Below, piece by piece: positions 1-9,189 of a stretch of 64,000 nt of DNA. Position numbers and translations under genes: made by a program. Location of the stretch: NCBI GenBank assembly GCA_001897435.1, contig MKSV01000011.1:124001-188000 (forward strand), read 5' to 3'. This DNA comes from Acidobacteriales bacterium 59-55 (GTDB taxonomy: Bacteria > Acidobacteriota > Terriglobia > Terriglobales > Acidobacteriaceae). How positions within the stretch are numbered: the stretch's first letter is position 1; each line of letters opens with the position of its first letter. The notes beneath the pieces are model-generated. The model made no database searches. It saw nothing but the letters and a program-made list of their open reading frames with translations, and was not told the origin of the DNA.

Positions 1-214
1 GCCCCAGTGACGGAAACACAAACGCCGTCTCGCTCACCACGGCCAGCAGAGCCAGCAACGCAATCGTCACAAACCCATTCACAAATACATACAGCGTCCA
101 GATCAGCAGCGGAGGAAAGTGGTTCAGCAGCCAGCTCAAACGCAGGTGAGCCAGCGCCGTACTGACATTCTCCGAGCCAACGCGCGGAGGCCGAGGTTTA
201 GATCTCTGGGGCAT
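1..214 (-). CDS. HPP family membrane protein, N-terminal part (cut by window edge)
   Basis: Reading leftward from an ATG at 214-212, 71 codons stay open to the window edge. The N-terminus is basic and proline-rich (MPQRSKPRPPR), followed by two hydrophobic segments and the phrase FVFPSLG at the edge, which resembles the start of HPP-family domains (four-helix integral membrane proteins; a plant and cyanobacterial branch moves nitrite). The ATG overlaps the TGA of the upstream oxidoreductase gene as TGATG, so the two are translationally coupled in one operon. The C-terminus lies outside the window. Family assignment rests on a short stretch. Confidence 0.6.
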   Translation of the reverse strand, partial: MPQRSKPRPPRVGSENVSTALAHLRLSWLLNHFPPLLIWTLYVFVNGFVTIALLALLAVVSETAFVFPSLG

Positions 215-1881
215 CAGATATTAGGTAACAGATCAAAGTATTCGTCGTCTTCGTTGCTCCCGCCCTCGCCCTTGCCCACGTCCTTTTCGCTGCCGACAAA
301 CTCGATCCGTTCAATCCACTTCACCATCTTGTAACCTAGTTGATTTTCGACCCGCAAACGTAGCGGAGAGCCATAGGTCTCCGTCAGCGGCGCACCATTC
401 ATCTCCAGCGCAAGGATGCACTCTGATTTCAACACATTCTCCAGGCTCTGGGTATCGTAGTACTCCGCCCCATACAGCGAATAGCCGAACGAGAAGAACG
501 CCAACACCTGCGCCGAAGGCAGCGGCCTCACCAGTTCCACCAGCTTCCGGATTGGCACTCCACCCCATTCTGCCACGCCGGACCAGCCCTGGATGCAGTG
601 GTGCATGGTAATAAAGTCCTCCATCCCCAGCGCCCTCAACTCCTCCAGCGAAAGCTCCACTGGATTCTCGACCAGTCCACCGACCTTCAGCCTGTAGTCG
701 GCAAACTTGTCCGCTACCATCGCTTTCCAGTCCTCCCGCACCGGCAGCTTCCCATTTGGCCAGAAGTGCGGCGAGATATGGTCTTTCGTATACTTCTCCG
801 CCGGCTGAAAGCGGTTCAGACTGGCAAGCAGCAGAGGATACGCCACCGCCTTCTGTGCATGTTGCAAAGCACGCGGATGCTTCCACGAAATATAGTGTGC
901 CGCGATCCACGAAAGCATTACCACCGCAATCCCCACAAACCCCAAAATCATCCCGATCGGATGCAGGTTGTCCGTCCCCATCACGATGTGGTTCATATTC
1001 CGCCGAAATCCGGTAATCGAGATTAGCGTCACATGCACCACGATGAACGCGAGAAATCCGTTCAACAGCAGAAAGTGGATCGACCGCGCCGACTGCCGCC
1101 CTCCAAATAGCCTCGGATACCACTGGAACCGGTTTACCAGCGCCGGCGACATTGCCAGTCCCGTCATGATCGAGAGCGGTGCCATCACAAACACCGTCGC
1201 GGCATACGCAATCTGCTGTAGAGCGTTATACCCATAGAACCCATTCGGCTCCGGTGGGAAGTGGAAGTTCGCATAATACACAAACGTTCTCCACGCCTCC
1301 GTCACTGTATCCCACGATGTCGGGACCAGACGCATCCACTGGTCGGTCGTAAATAGGCAAACAACAAAAAATATCCCGGTCAGAATAAACCCATACACCG
1401 TGATGAAGTGCCACGATCGCGCCACTCCCACGGTGTGCCGGTATCCCGGCAGCGCAACCACCGGCGATATGTATCGCGCGTCATCCTTCGCCGTCCACAC
1501 GCGGTCTTTCGGGACGCGGATCGGCGTAAACCGAATCCACTCCGAACCGGGTGTGCAATCGTTATTGAAGTAAAGCCGCGGATGGTCCATCAGGATTGAC
1601 AGCCCGCTCCGTATCAGTAGCATCAAAAAAAGGAAATTGAAAAAGTGGCTCCACCGAACCCACCCGGGAAACCCATGAGGCCCGCTCATCTGCCCTTCGA
1701 TGAATTGCGGCAATGCCGGCAGCTGCGGAAGGCCATAGAGCATCACCTCCACCAACGCAATCACTACCGGAACCAGAACCAGGGAGAAAAGGACAATCAA
1801 AACCGAGGGCCGTATCCAGATACGAAATCGGCGGTCCTCAGGATAATGTACGGCACGATGCGCACTATCGAAAGAGATCAT
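214..1881 (-). CDS. Cytochrome b-type membrane domain fused to a molybdopterin (sulfite-oxidase-fold) oxidoreductase domain
   Basis: A 555-residue fusion. Residues about 1-345 hold several hydrophobic helices with histidines (for example around HFITVYGF and HFLLLNGFLAFIVVHV), as in di-heme cytochrome b561/formate dehydrogenase gamma-like anchors. Residues about 385-535 are an oxidoreductase molybdopterin-binding domain, with the signature HHCIQGWSG; Cys429 would be the protein ligand of molybdenum. The C-terminal phrase PLRLRVENQLGYKMVKWIERIEF is typical of the SUOX/YedY fold. The pair would pass electrons between the quinone pool and a Mo-dependent reduction or oxidation. The substrate cannot be read from sequence. 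It is coupled by stop/start overlap to the HPP-family gene. Confidence 0.8.
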   Translation of the reverse strand: MISFDSAHRAVHYPEDRRFRIWIRPSVLIVLFSLVLVPVVIALVEVMLYGLPQLPALPQFIEGQMSGPHGFPGWVRWSHFFNFLFLMLLIRSGLSILMDHPRLYFNNDCTPGSEWIRFTPIRVPKDRVWTAKDDARYISPVVALPGYRHTVGVARSWHFITVYGFILTGIFFVVCLFTTDQWMRLVPTSWDTVTEAWRTFVYYANFHFPPEPNGFYGYNALQQIAYAATVFVMAPLSIMTGLAMSPALVNRFQWYPRLFGGRQSARSIHFLLLNGFLAFIVVHVTLISITGFRRNMNHIVMGTDNLHPIGMILGFVGIAVVMLSWIAAHYISWKHPRALQHAQKAVAYPLLLASLNRFQPAEKYTKDHISPHFWPNGKLPVREDWKAMVADKFADYRLKVGGLVENPVELSLEELRALGMEDFITMHHCIQGWSGVAEWGGVPIRKLVELVRPLPSAQVLAFFSFGYSLYGAEYYDTQSLENVLKSECILALEMNGAPLTETYGSPLRLRVENQLGYKMVKWIERIEFVGSEKDVGKGEGGSNEDDEYFDLLPNI

Positions 1882-2546
1882 GGAGTTGCCTCCAGCTTAG
1901 TATGCTCTTCAGTCTTCAACCGGTTGGTTTAAATCTGTACTTGCGTCCGATTAGCGGTCTACGAGTGGATCTTCATCGCTCAAATTTTCGATGTTTGACT
2001 CGGGCTCAACACAGAGCCGCTCGGAGCTACGCTGCCTTTCCGACGAGGAGGTGAGTAACCAGCCAAGCACGAACTACCACCGCCTGCGAAGAGATGCAGA
2101 ACCAACTCATTCGGCCATGAAACTTCGAACGAGCGGTACCAGAGCTGTCATTCGCTTTGGTTATAGCCCTCTGTGGAGTACCCTGTGTCCGATGGGTAGA
2201 AAGCCTGCGTCTTTGCATGGGTCGAAGGACTCATCAATGTTCGGCCAGCCATAGGACATGACAGATACGCGGCCATGTTTCAGCACCCAGTATGCTCCTC
2301 GCATCCGGGCTTGAACTTGGCAGCTGCTTCCTCGCACCACTTCTCCCGACCGGCCTCACGCATGAACTATCTTCCGCGAACGCGGTCACTGTGACGAAGA
2401 TCACAATAACCGCATATACAAAACACTAACCTCGTTTCTATGGAGTCATGAAAGCGTAGGATCCGCGTTCAAGCGACAAATAGCACGAAAGGCGCCTAAA
2501 CATAGCAACCTCTAGATCCCACGGCAGTAGCGGAAGGAACCTAGCG
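1882..2546. other. Intergenic region without a convincing gene
   Basis: Between two diverging genes I find only short frames with no family resemblance or good ribosome-binding site. The one clear element is a CRP-like palindrome at 2390-2405. A 27-codon minus-strand frame near 2258-2370 with several cysteines was looked at and not accepted. Confidence 0.5.
2390..2405. promoter_or_regulatory. CRP/FNR-type operator upstream of mgtA-like gene
   Basis: TGTGACGAAGATCACA is a perfect TGTGA-N6-TCACA inverted repeat, 141 bp upstream of the P-type ATPase start. It is one of a series of similar sites in this window (see the regulon finding). Confidence 0.65.
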
Positions 2547-5090
2547 ATGGAAACGCCAACAAAGCCTCTTGATGCCTTCTGGGATCGGTCGCTACTCGAG
2601 TTGTTCCAGCTTCTTCAGGCGACTCCTAATGGTCTGACATCAGAAGAAGCCAACCAGCGACTCCGTCTCTATGGCCCTAACAGTCTGGATCACGAATCCC
2701 GTTTCGCTGCATTGTTCAGCTTTTTGGGTCTCTTTGCTAATCCGCTTGTGATCATCCTTGTCGTTGCCAGCGCCATATCTCTTGCTCTTGGCGAGCATAT
2801 TGGTGGACTCATCATCATTGCCATTGTAATGTTCAGTGTGCTTCTGAATTTTTTGATGGACTTTCAAGCCCGCCATGCAGTTGAGGAAATACAGAAACAG
2901 ATTGCCATTACAGCGATAGTAATGAGGAACGGTCAATTCGTTGATCTACCCACAGCCGATCTGGTTCCGGGAGATGTCATCCAACTCAAGGCAGGAGATC
3001 TTGTACCTGCGGACGCCCGACTACTCGATGTAAAAGATCTCCACGTGCGCGAATCTATGCTAACCGGGGAGTCTCTGCCGGTAGAGAAGACGATTGCCGA
3101 TCTTTCAAGAGAGAAGCACGGGATTGAGGATGCAAATAACTGTGTCTTCCTGGGCACCGCCGTCCAGACAGGGATAGGAACCGCAATCGTTGTTCGCACC
3201 GGAAAGCGCACGGCCTGTGGCGAAATCGCACATCGTCTGGCGATGCGGCCACCAGAAACTGAGTTTGCTCGAGGCACACGCCAATTCGGAATGATGCTTA
3301 CCTGGGTAACCCTGTTGCTGGTCCTTTTCGTTTTGATGGTGAACATCATCTTTCACCGTCCGGTGCTTGAATCTTTCCTGTTTGCGGTTGCGCTGGCAGT
3401 CGGAATGACACCAGAAATGATGCCGATGATCATTACAGTGACTCTGGCTCAGGGCGCGAAACGGATGATGAAGAAAAGGGTTTTGGTGAAACAACTCGCG
3501 GCTATCGAGGATTTTGGGAGCATCGATATTATTTGTACCGACAAGACAGGCACACTCACCGAAGGAGAGATAGTGCTTGATCGGCACGTGGATTATCAAG
3601 GCAAAGACAATGAGAATGTGCTGCAACTCATTTACCTAAACAGTCATTTTGAGGCGGGTATCAAGAGCCCTCTTGACGATGCCATTTTGAAGCATGATGC
3701 CCCCTCCGTAGTGGGTTACGAAAAGATGGACGAAATTCCCTTCGACTTCAATCGCAAGCGCCTCTCAGTGGTGGTGCGCTACGGTGACGACTACCGTCTC
3801 ATCACCAAGGGCGAGGCTGAGAGCGTTTTTGCGATCTGTGAAACAGTCGCTATTGATGGTGTTCCTCAACCGTTCGATGATAATCGACGGGCAGAGGCAG
3901 AATGTACGCTTAAGAAGCTAAGCGCAGATGGATATCGTGCACTTGGTGTAGCAGTGTCAAATGTAAAAAGCCAGAACCTGTATACCGTGACAGCCGAACA
4001 TACGATGACACTGGTAGGGTTCGCGGCGTTTCTTGATCCACCGAAAGAAGGAGTTCTTTCCGTCCTTGGAGCACTGAAGCACAATGGTATTTCTGTGGTC
4101 GTCATGACGGGTGACAATCAGTACGTTACTCAAAAAGTAGCCCATGAAGTAGGGCTCAGTGTGGACCGCATTCTCATCGGAAACGAAGTCGACGCGATGG
4201 ACGATGCCTCCCTTGCATATCAGGCAGAAAACGGCGCGATCTTTGCCCGTATGTCGCCCGAACAGAAGAATAGAGTCATCCTTGCACTTAAAAGCCGCGG
4301 ACACGTTGTCGGTTACCTGGGAGACGGAATCAACGACGCACCCTCGCTGCACACTGCGGATGTCGGAATTTCCGTCATGAATGGTGTGAACGTGGCTAAG
4401 GACGCTGCCAAGATCATCCTCATGGAAAAGGATCTTTCAGTTGTGAACGATGGAGTATTAGAAGGAAGGCGCTCTTTCGCCAACATCATGAAGTACATCA
4501 TCATGGGCACCAGTTCAAACTTTGGCAATATGTTCAGCATGGCTGCTGCATCGCTCTTTCTGCCATTCTTGCCGATGCTGCCGAGTCAGATACTTTTAAA
4601 TAATTTCCTTTACGACGTGTCGCAAGTCAGTATCCCCAGTGATAATGTCGATTGGGCCGCAAAGCAACGACCTAAACGATGGCGGATTCAATTTATCCGG
4701 CAGTTCATGATGATCATCGGTCCCATCAGTTCCATCTATGATTTCCTGACCTTCGGCATATTACTCTGGCTGTTCCATGCGTCCGCAAATGAGGCGCTCT
4801 TCCATACCGGTTGGTTTGTGGAATCCTTGGCGACCCAAACTCTCGTAGTGTTTGTGATCCGAACGCAAGCTAATCCTCTCAAGAGTCGCCCTAGTCGGGC
4901 ACTGTTGTTGAGTGTACTGTTGGTGGTTATTGTGGCAGTTGTACTGCCATACACTGCGCTCGGGAGATTGCTGCGCTTTACAGCGCTGCCCATATCGCTA
5001 CTGGGCATGATTGCACTTCTGACCGTTACATATCTACTTCTCGTACAAGTCGTGAAGACCTGGTTCTACCGTAAGCACGCTCTGCTTTGA
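2547..5090 (+). CDS. mgtA: Magnesium-translocating P-type ATPase (MgtA/MgtB-like, P3B)
   Basis: An 847-residue P-type ATPase. An N-terminal cation-ATPase domain (ELFQLLQATPNGLTSEEA) precedes the TGES actuator motif, the membrane motif TPEMMPMI, the phosphorylation motif DKTGTLT (Asp332) and the hinge GDGINDAPS. The stretch from TPEMMPMI through VLVKQLAAIEDFGSIDIICTD is characteristic of Mg2+-importing MgtA/MgtB rather than Ca2+ or heavy-metal pumps. Several helices follow in the C-terminal third. Family members are usually 850-900 residues, so it looks complete. ATG start with AGCGGAAGGAAC upstream. A perfect CRP-like site lies 141 bp upstream, suggesting control with the stress regulon rather than by magnesium alone. 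Confidence 0.85.
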   Translation: METPTKPLDAFWDRSLLELFQLLQATPNGLTSEEANQRLRLYGPNSLDHESRFAALFSFLGLFANPLVIILVVASAISLALGEHIGGLIIIAIVMFSVLLNFLMDFQARHAVEEIQKQIAITAIVMRNGQFVDLPTADLVPGDVIQLKAGDLVPADARLLDVKDLHVRESMLTGESLPVEKTIADLSREKHGIEDANNCVFLGTAVQTGIGTAIVVRTGKRTACGEIAHRLAMRPPETEFARGTRQFGMMLTWVTLLLVLFVLMVNIIFHRPVLESFLFAVALAVGMTPEMMPMIITVTLAQGAKRMMKKRVLVKQLAAIEDFGSIDIICTDKTGTLTEGEIVLDRHVDYQGKDNENVLQLIYLNSHFEAGIKSPLDDAILKHDAPSVVGYEKMDEIPFDFNRKRLSVVVRYGDDYRLITKGEAESVFAICETVAIDGVPQPFDDNRRAEAECTLKKLSADGYRALGVAVSNVKSQNLYTVTAEHTMTLVGFAAFLDPPKEGVLSVLGALKHNGISVVVMTGDNQYVTQKVAHEVGLSVDRILIGNEVDAMDDASLAYQAENGAIFARMSPEQKNRVILALKSRGHVVGYLGDGINDAPSLHTADVGISVMNGVNVAKDAAKIILMEKDLSVVNDGVLEGRRSFANIMKYIIMGTSSNFGNMFSMAAASLFLPFLPMLPSQILLNNFLYDVSQVSIPSDNVDWAAKQRPKRWRIQFIRQFMMIIGPISSIYDFLTFGILLWLFHASANEALFHTGWFVESLATQTLVVFVIRTQANPLKSRPSRALLLSVLLVVIVAVVLPYTALGRLLRFTALPISLLGMIALLTVTYLLLVQVVKTWFYRKHALL

Positions 5091-5128
5091 TAGTGTTCCA
5101 TGATATGTAATTCGCCACATATGGGCAG

Positions 5129-6241
5129 CTAATTGTTCGTGAGAATCACCTTCAGAGCACCCTCTTCAGATGCATTGCCAAATGTTTCATAGGCCTTTCG
5201 GATGTCGTTAAGGTCAAAACGATGGGTGACCAGTTTGTTCGGTTGTAGCTTGCCCGATGAAATAACTTTCAACAGCATGGGCAGACTAGTGGCATCGACA
5301 AGACGTGTTGTCAACGCGATATTGCGGTCCCAGAGCTGTTCAAGGTGTAGGGTCACTGGTTTACCATGAACGCCGATGTTTGCAATTCGTCCACCTGGTC
5401 CGACGATAGCTTGGCAGATATCGATTGTTTCGGGTATCCCAACAGCCTCAATAGCGACATCCACCCCGGCACCACTGGTCAGTTCTAACAAATGTACAGT
5501 GGACTGCCCATCTGTGCTGTTTATTACATGAGTCGCACCAAGCCGCATCGCTACCGATAAACGCTTGTCGTCTACATCGATCATGTAAATTGCAGCCGGT
5601 GAATAAAACTGCGCTGTAAGCAGAACTGCGAGTCCAATGGGGCCGGCACCAACGATAGCGATTGAATCTCCTGGCTTCACTTGCCCATTCAAGACTCCAC
5701 ATTCGAACGCAGTTGGAAGGATATCGCTGAGCATTATCAGAGCTTCTTCATCACCTCCCGCTGGAAAGGGATAGAGACTTCCATCGGCGTGTGGAATGCG
5801 AACATACTCGGCCTGGGTTCCGTCAATAGTGTTACCCAGGATCCAGCCCCCACGCCTGCAATGAGATGGCATGCCTCTTCTACAAAACTCGCATTTCGTG
5901 CAAGAGGTAATGCACGAGATTATGACCTTATCCCCAACCTCAAATTCTGTGACTCCTGCGCCGATCTGTTCGATTACACCAATACCTTCATGTCCAAGGA
6001 TGCGCCCATCAGTCACAGAAGGCACATCTCCTTTCAAGATGTGAAGGTCGGTTCCACAGATTGTTGATGTCGTCATTCGAACAATCGCATCGCCCGGGTC
6101 CCTGATCGATGGAACTGAATGATCTTCCCATGCATACCAGTGAGAGCCATTGCCAGCTCTGTGATAGACCAGGGCTTTCATGGTGGAGACAGGAGCAATA
6201 GAGGCAGCTCCGGGGTTCAATTCATGTTCAAATGTTGCCAT
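5129..6241 (-). CDS. Zinc-dependent alcohol dehydrogenase (medium-chain family)
   Basis: A 370-residue MDR protein. The catalytic-zinc region has CGTDLHIL and GHEGIGVIEQIG. The structural zinc loop is complete (C-x3-C-x2-C-x2-C-x7-C within CITSCTKCEFCRRGMPSHC). The Rossmann motif GAGPIGLAVLL is followed by an acidic residue (IDVDD), which favours NAD+. It probably interconverts alcohols and aldehydes to balance NADH. The start at 6241 has TGAGGT eight bases upstream; an internal Met at 6181 lacks such a site. It is convergent with mgtA and lies downstream of the Crp/Fnr gene in the same direction, 151 bp away. A second, different zinc ADH is at 37091-38092. Confidence 0.85.
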   Translation of the reverse strand: MATFEHELNPGAASIAPVSTMKALVYHRAGNGSHWYAWEDHSVPSIRDPGDAIVRMTTSTICGTDLHILKGDVPSVTDGRILGHEGIGVIEQIGAGVTEFEVGDKVIISCITSCTKCEFCRRGMPSHCRRGGWILGNTIDGTQAEYVRIPHADGSLYPFPAGGDEEALIMLSDILPTAFECGVLNGQVKPGDSIAIVGAGPIGLAVLLTAQFYSPAAIYMIDVDDKRLSVAMRLGATHVINSTDGQSTVHLLELTSGAGVDVAIEAVGIPETIDICQAIVGPGGRIANIGVHGKPVTLHLEQLWDRNIALTTRLVDATSLPMLLKVISSGKLQPNKLVTHRFDLNDIRKAYETFGNASEEGALKVILTNN

Positions 6242-6392
6242 GCCGATTACCTCATGAACTGGGTCGAATAAGTCTTCAAATTACGGGTTTCACTCGTCCC
6301 GATCGATTGGCGGCCGAGTAAGTCTGCACTCGGGCACGAGCACGCTCAGCTATAAAAAACGCCGCACCATCCATTTTGGCCATGCGAGCAAT

Positions 6393-7082
6393 TCAACATG
6401 CTGAAAGATGTTCCAGGACATCTGGCTGCATCACCGTAAGAAGGACGCCTTTGAAGGTGATCAAATTGTCGCGACGGAAGCGACTCAACGTACGAGTGAC
6501 CGTTTCACGCGAAGTGGAGGTCATGGACGCAATTTCCTCATGCGTGAGTGGCAACGCCACCCCCTTCGTGCACTGGGGGGTTGATTTCTCTGCTGTCCAA
6601 TCGAGCAACAGGCGAGCCACCCGTCCAGCCGGAGACGCGGGAAGCGCAAGCCGACGGACTTCATTAAAACCGCTGCAACATTCCTGTGCGAGAGCTCTCG
6701 CTGCACCGACACTGGCTTCTCCATATTTCTGCAGCATTTCCATCAGCGGGCGGCGATTGATGACCGTGACCTGGCACGGTTCCAGAGCCTCTACGGTGAC
6801 CTCATGAACGCCTTCGGACAAGATCGCACTCAGACCGAGCACATAGCCCGCATCGACAACCCGCAGTATCATTGTCCGTCCCTCACTCGATGTCGTTGTG
6901 AGCTTTACCCGGCCTCGGCAAAGAATGTAGACAGCGTCGCATCGGTCTCCCTGACGGAAGAATGTCGTTCCACGCGGACATTCGGTAGAGATAGAAACAG
7001 ATTCCATGAATGCCAGGGCGTCTTCGCTAAGGTTGCAAAATGCATGCTGTTTTTTGGGGGTGCAGTTTTGGCAAGTTTTCAT
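6393..7082 (-). CDS. Crp/Fnr family transcriptional regulator with N-terminal cysteine cluster
   Basis: A 229-residue regulator: cyclic-nucleotide-binding fold at about 25-140, dimer helix, and a winged helix at about 150-225. The HTH reads LTHEEIASMTSTSRETVTRTL; the S-R-E-T-V-x-R core matches the recognition helix of E. coli CRP (its Arg180, Glu181, Arg185), which reads TGTGA half-sites, not the FNR type. The N-terminus has Cys4, Cys7 and Cys16 (C-x2-C-x8-C) plus further cysteines, reminiscent of the FNR iron-sulfur cluster, though the spacing differs from FNR's C-x2-C-x5-C. I infer an oxygen/redox or NO-responsive activator with CRP-like DNA specificity, and propose it as the reader of the palindromes in this window. 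No experiment supports that link here. Confidence 0.85.
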   Translation of the reverse strand: MKTCQNCTPKKQHAFCNLSEDALAFMESVSISTECPRGTTFFRQGDRCDAVYILCRGRVKLTTTSSEGRTMILRVVDAGYVLGLSAILSEGVHEVTVEALEPCQVTVINRRPLMEMLQKYGEASVGAARALAQECCSGFNEVRRLALPASPAGRVARLLLDWTAEKSTPQCTKGVALPLTHEEIASMTSTSRETVTRTLSRFRRDNLITFKGVLLTVMQPDVLEHLSAC

Positions 7083-7216
7083 CGCTATGCTCCAGGGTTT
7101 ATGACTTCCCTCGAAGCATCTCTATCGCCAAACCACAATATCATTTATTTTCAATAAGTTATAAAGATTATGCTCATAAATAGAGGGCCTGACTGCGTCA
7201 AGAAGCCCAACTCATT

Positions 7217-7232
7217 TGCGCCATATGGCGCA
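7217..7232. promoter_or_regulatory. Perfect 16-bp palindrome upstream of the NtrC-type regulator
   Basis: TGCGCCATATGGCGCA is perfectly self-complementary and sits 49 bp upstream of the NtrC-type gene start. It resembles the NtrC enhancer plan (TGCACC-N5-GGTGCA), with TGCGCC and GGCGCA arms and a four-base spacer. It is a plausible autoregulatory operator for the Fis-type HTH of that protein; this is inference. Confidence 0.45.
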
Positions 7233-7280
7233 GCTGTGGGTTGGTCTATAAGATAAAACTCAGCCCCGAGGCAGCGTTCT

Positions 7281-8717
7281 ATGGCTGATTTCATACAGAT
7301 TGTGGTGATCGATGACAATGTGCGCAGTCTTGAACTGCTCTCAGCGGCATTGAATCGCGACGGAATCCATGTCCACACTGCCAATAGCCCGGAACTGGGC
7401 TTGGAACTCATTCGAAAGCTCCGCCCCCGTCTCGTCATTACCGATCTCGTTATGCCCCGTCTCACCGGCTTGGAAGTATTGGATCGGGTGATGATGATCG
7501 ACCCGGCAATTGACGTTGTCCTTATGACTGCGCACTACACAACAGAAACAGCGGTCGAGGCTATACGTAAGGGAGCAGCAGATTACCTCGAAAAGCCGGT
7601 GCAATTGGCTCTTCTTCGTGATCGTGTCAATAGGCTGCTGGATACAGCGCAACGGAGACAGAGAGCTCTCAAGACTGATGCTTCCGCACCTGATGTCCTG
7701 AAATTTGAAGGCATGATTGCGCGCAGTCCCCAGATGTGGGAGGTCTTTGCAAGGCTACAGAGAGTCGCACCCCATTACCGTTCGTTGCTCATTAATGGCC
7801 CAACCGGCTCTGGTAAAGATCTTCTGGCACAAGCGCTGCATCGCCTGAGCGGTGTTAAGGGAAGATTCGTTGTCTTGAATTGTTCTGCTGTTGTAGAGAC
7901 TCTCTTTGAGAGTGAGCTGTTCGGACATGTACGAGGCTCATTTACAGGAGCGGATCGTGACAAAACCGGACTTTTCGAAATCGCGGATCAGGGAACGCTA
8001 TTTCTAGATGAAATTGGCGACATGCCGATGTCTACACAGGCCAAATTATTGCGAGCGGTTCAGAACCAGGAGATTACCCGCGTCGGTTCACTCGACAGCC
8101 GCCGCGTGAATGTCCGCATCATTGCCGCCACACATAAGAACCTGCCGTTGGCCATCCGAGATAAGGAATTTCGTGAAGATTTGTACTACCGCTTGTCAAT
8201 GGTTGAGATTGCCGCTCCTAGTCTGCAGGAGAGAATGGAAGACCTGCCTTTGCTTGTCCGGCACTTTGTACAGCGCTTTTCTGAGGAGTATAGCAAGCCC
8301 ATTCATGGCGTAACACCTCGAGCCATGCTTTTGCTGGAACGCTATACGTGGCCAGGAAACGTGCGCGAACTCGAACACGCTATCGGTCATGCCTGCATGA
8401 TGACAACTGCCGACAGGATTGACGTGCCAGAACTCCCAGAACGACTCGTACAGGCATGTAAATCAGGGTTGGACCGTCCTAATGGCATGCCTGATACATC
8501 GGCTGCTCCTCCTGTCGAATCAAATATGCCTAACGGCGCAGGCGGCTCACAATTGGCTGTACAAGAATTAGAACTCATCGTTCGAGCCCTTTCCGAGGCA
8601 GGTGGAAATCAATCACAGGCGGCTCGTCGGCTAGGAATCGGCCGAGATGCGCTCCGCTATAAGTTGAAGAAATATAGCATCGAGCATCAAATAGGTGACT
8701 TCGGTCTACGTAATTGA
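7281..8717 (+). CDS. Sigma-54-dependent response regulator (NtrC/AtoC family)
   Basis: A 478-residue protein in the classic order. The receiver domain (about 5-120) has phospho-acceptor Asp55 in VITDLVMP. The AAA+ domain (about 143-375) has Walker A GPTGSGKD at 173-180, sigma-54-contact loop GSFTGA at 219-224 (a variant of GAFTGA) and Walker B GTLFLDEIGDMP. A Fis-type HTH lies near the C-terminus (NQSQAARRLGIGRDALRYKLKKY). It should activate RpoN promoters after phosphorylation. The likely partner is the soluble PAS histidine kinase at 9185-11170. No -24/-12 promoter could be found by eye in the window. The 3' end overlaps the convergent receiver gene by 12 bp. Confidence 0.9.
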   Translation: MADFIQIVVIDDNVRSLELLSAALNRDGIHVHTANSPELGLELIRKLRPRLVITDLVMPRLTGLEVLDRVMMIDPAIDVVLMTAHYTTETAVEAIRKGAADYLEKPVQLALLRDRVNRLLDTAQRRQRALKTDASAPDVLKFEGMIARSPQMWEVFARLQRVAPHYRSLLINGPTGSGKDLLAQALHRLSGVKGRFVVLNCSAVVETLFESELFGHVRGSFTGADRDKTGLFEIADQGTLFLDEIGDMPMSTQAKLLRAVQNQEITRVGSLDSRRVNVRIIAATHKNLPLAIRDKEFREDLYYRLSMVEIAAPSLQERMEDLPLLVRHFVQRFSEEYSKPIHGVTPRAMLLLERYTWPGNVRELEHAIGHACMMTTADRIDVPELPERLVQACKSGLDRPNGMPDTSAAPPVESNMPNGAGGSQLAVQELELIVRALSEAGGNQSQAARRLGIGRDALRYKLKKYSIEHQIGDFGLRN

Positions 8718-9137
8718 TTGCTTGTTTTGCAGCAAAGCAGCTACAGCCTCTCGTAGTTTTGCCGGTCCGATCGGTTTGACGAAGCACGCATCAAAGCCAG
8801 AATTCAGGATCCGGTCCTTCTCGTCGGGCGATGCGCTCGCTGTCAATGCCATGATTGGGATATCCTGCAGAGCTCGTTCTTTTCGCAATTCTTCCACTAC
8901 GCCAAATCCATCCCTCTTCGGCATGTGAATATCCAAAATCACCAGATGAGGGCTCAATTCAAAGGCCATCAAAAGTGCCTCTTCTCCGTCAGCAGCTTCC
9001 ACGACTAAATATTTGTCATCGAGGATTGCGCGCAGAAGGTCGCGGCTGCTTTGCTTGTCATCCGCGATCAGTATGACTCGTCTAAGGCTGGTAATCTCAT
9101 CAAGTTGCACAATAGGCCTGCCGTATTCCAACTTCAT
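8706..9137 (-). CDS. Single-domain response regulator (CheY-like receiver)
   Basis: A 143-residue protein made of one receiver domain: acidic pocket IADDK near residue 25, phospho-acceptor Asp69 in VILDIHMPKRDG, conserved Thr in MALTASAS and Lys in FVKPIG. It has no output domain. It lies 47 bp downstream of the PAS histidine kinase in the same direction, so the two likely form a pair, perhaps as a phosphate shuttle to the NtrC-type protein. A degenerate CRP-like palindrome sits just upstream of its start. Confidence 0.88.
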   Translation of the reverse strand: MKLEYGRPIVQLDEITSLRRVILIADDKQSSRDLLRAILDDKYLVVEAADGEEALLMAFELSPHLVILDIHMPKRDGFGVVEELRKERALQDIPIMALTASASPDEKDRILNSGFDACFVKPIGPAKLREAVAALLQNKQSIT

Positions 9138-9173
9138 CGACTCCTAGTCTTACAGCAGACCATGAAATGCAGA

Positions 9174-9189
9174 CGTGATTTTCATCACA
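9174..9189. promoter_or_regulatory. Degenerate CRP/FNR-type palindrome between kinase and receiver genes
   Basis: CGTGATTTTCATCACA keeps GTGA-N6-TCAC. It overlaps the last codons of the histidine kinase and ends 37 bp before the receiver gene start. It is close to the start for an activator site, so it could be repressive or chance. Confidence 0.35.

Noticed and set aside
311..1123. 270-codon minus-strand frame inside the Mo-oxidoreductase gene
   Set aside because: Shadow frame with low-complexity Gly/Ala composition; the overlapping frame has clear heme and Mo motifs.
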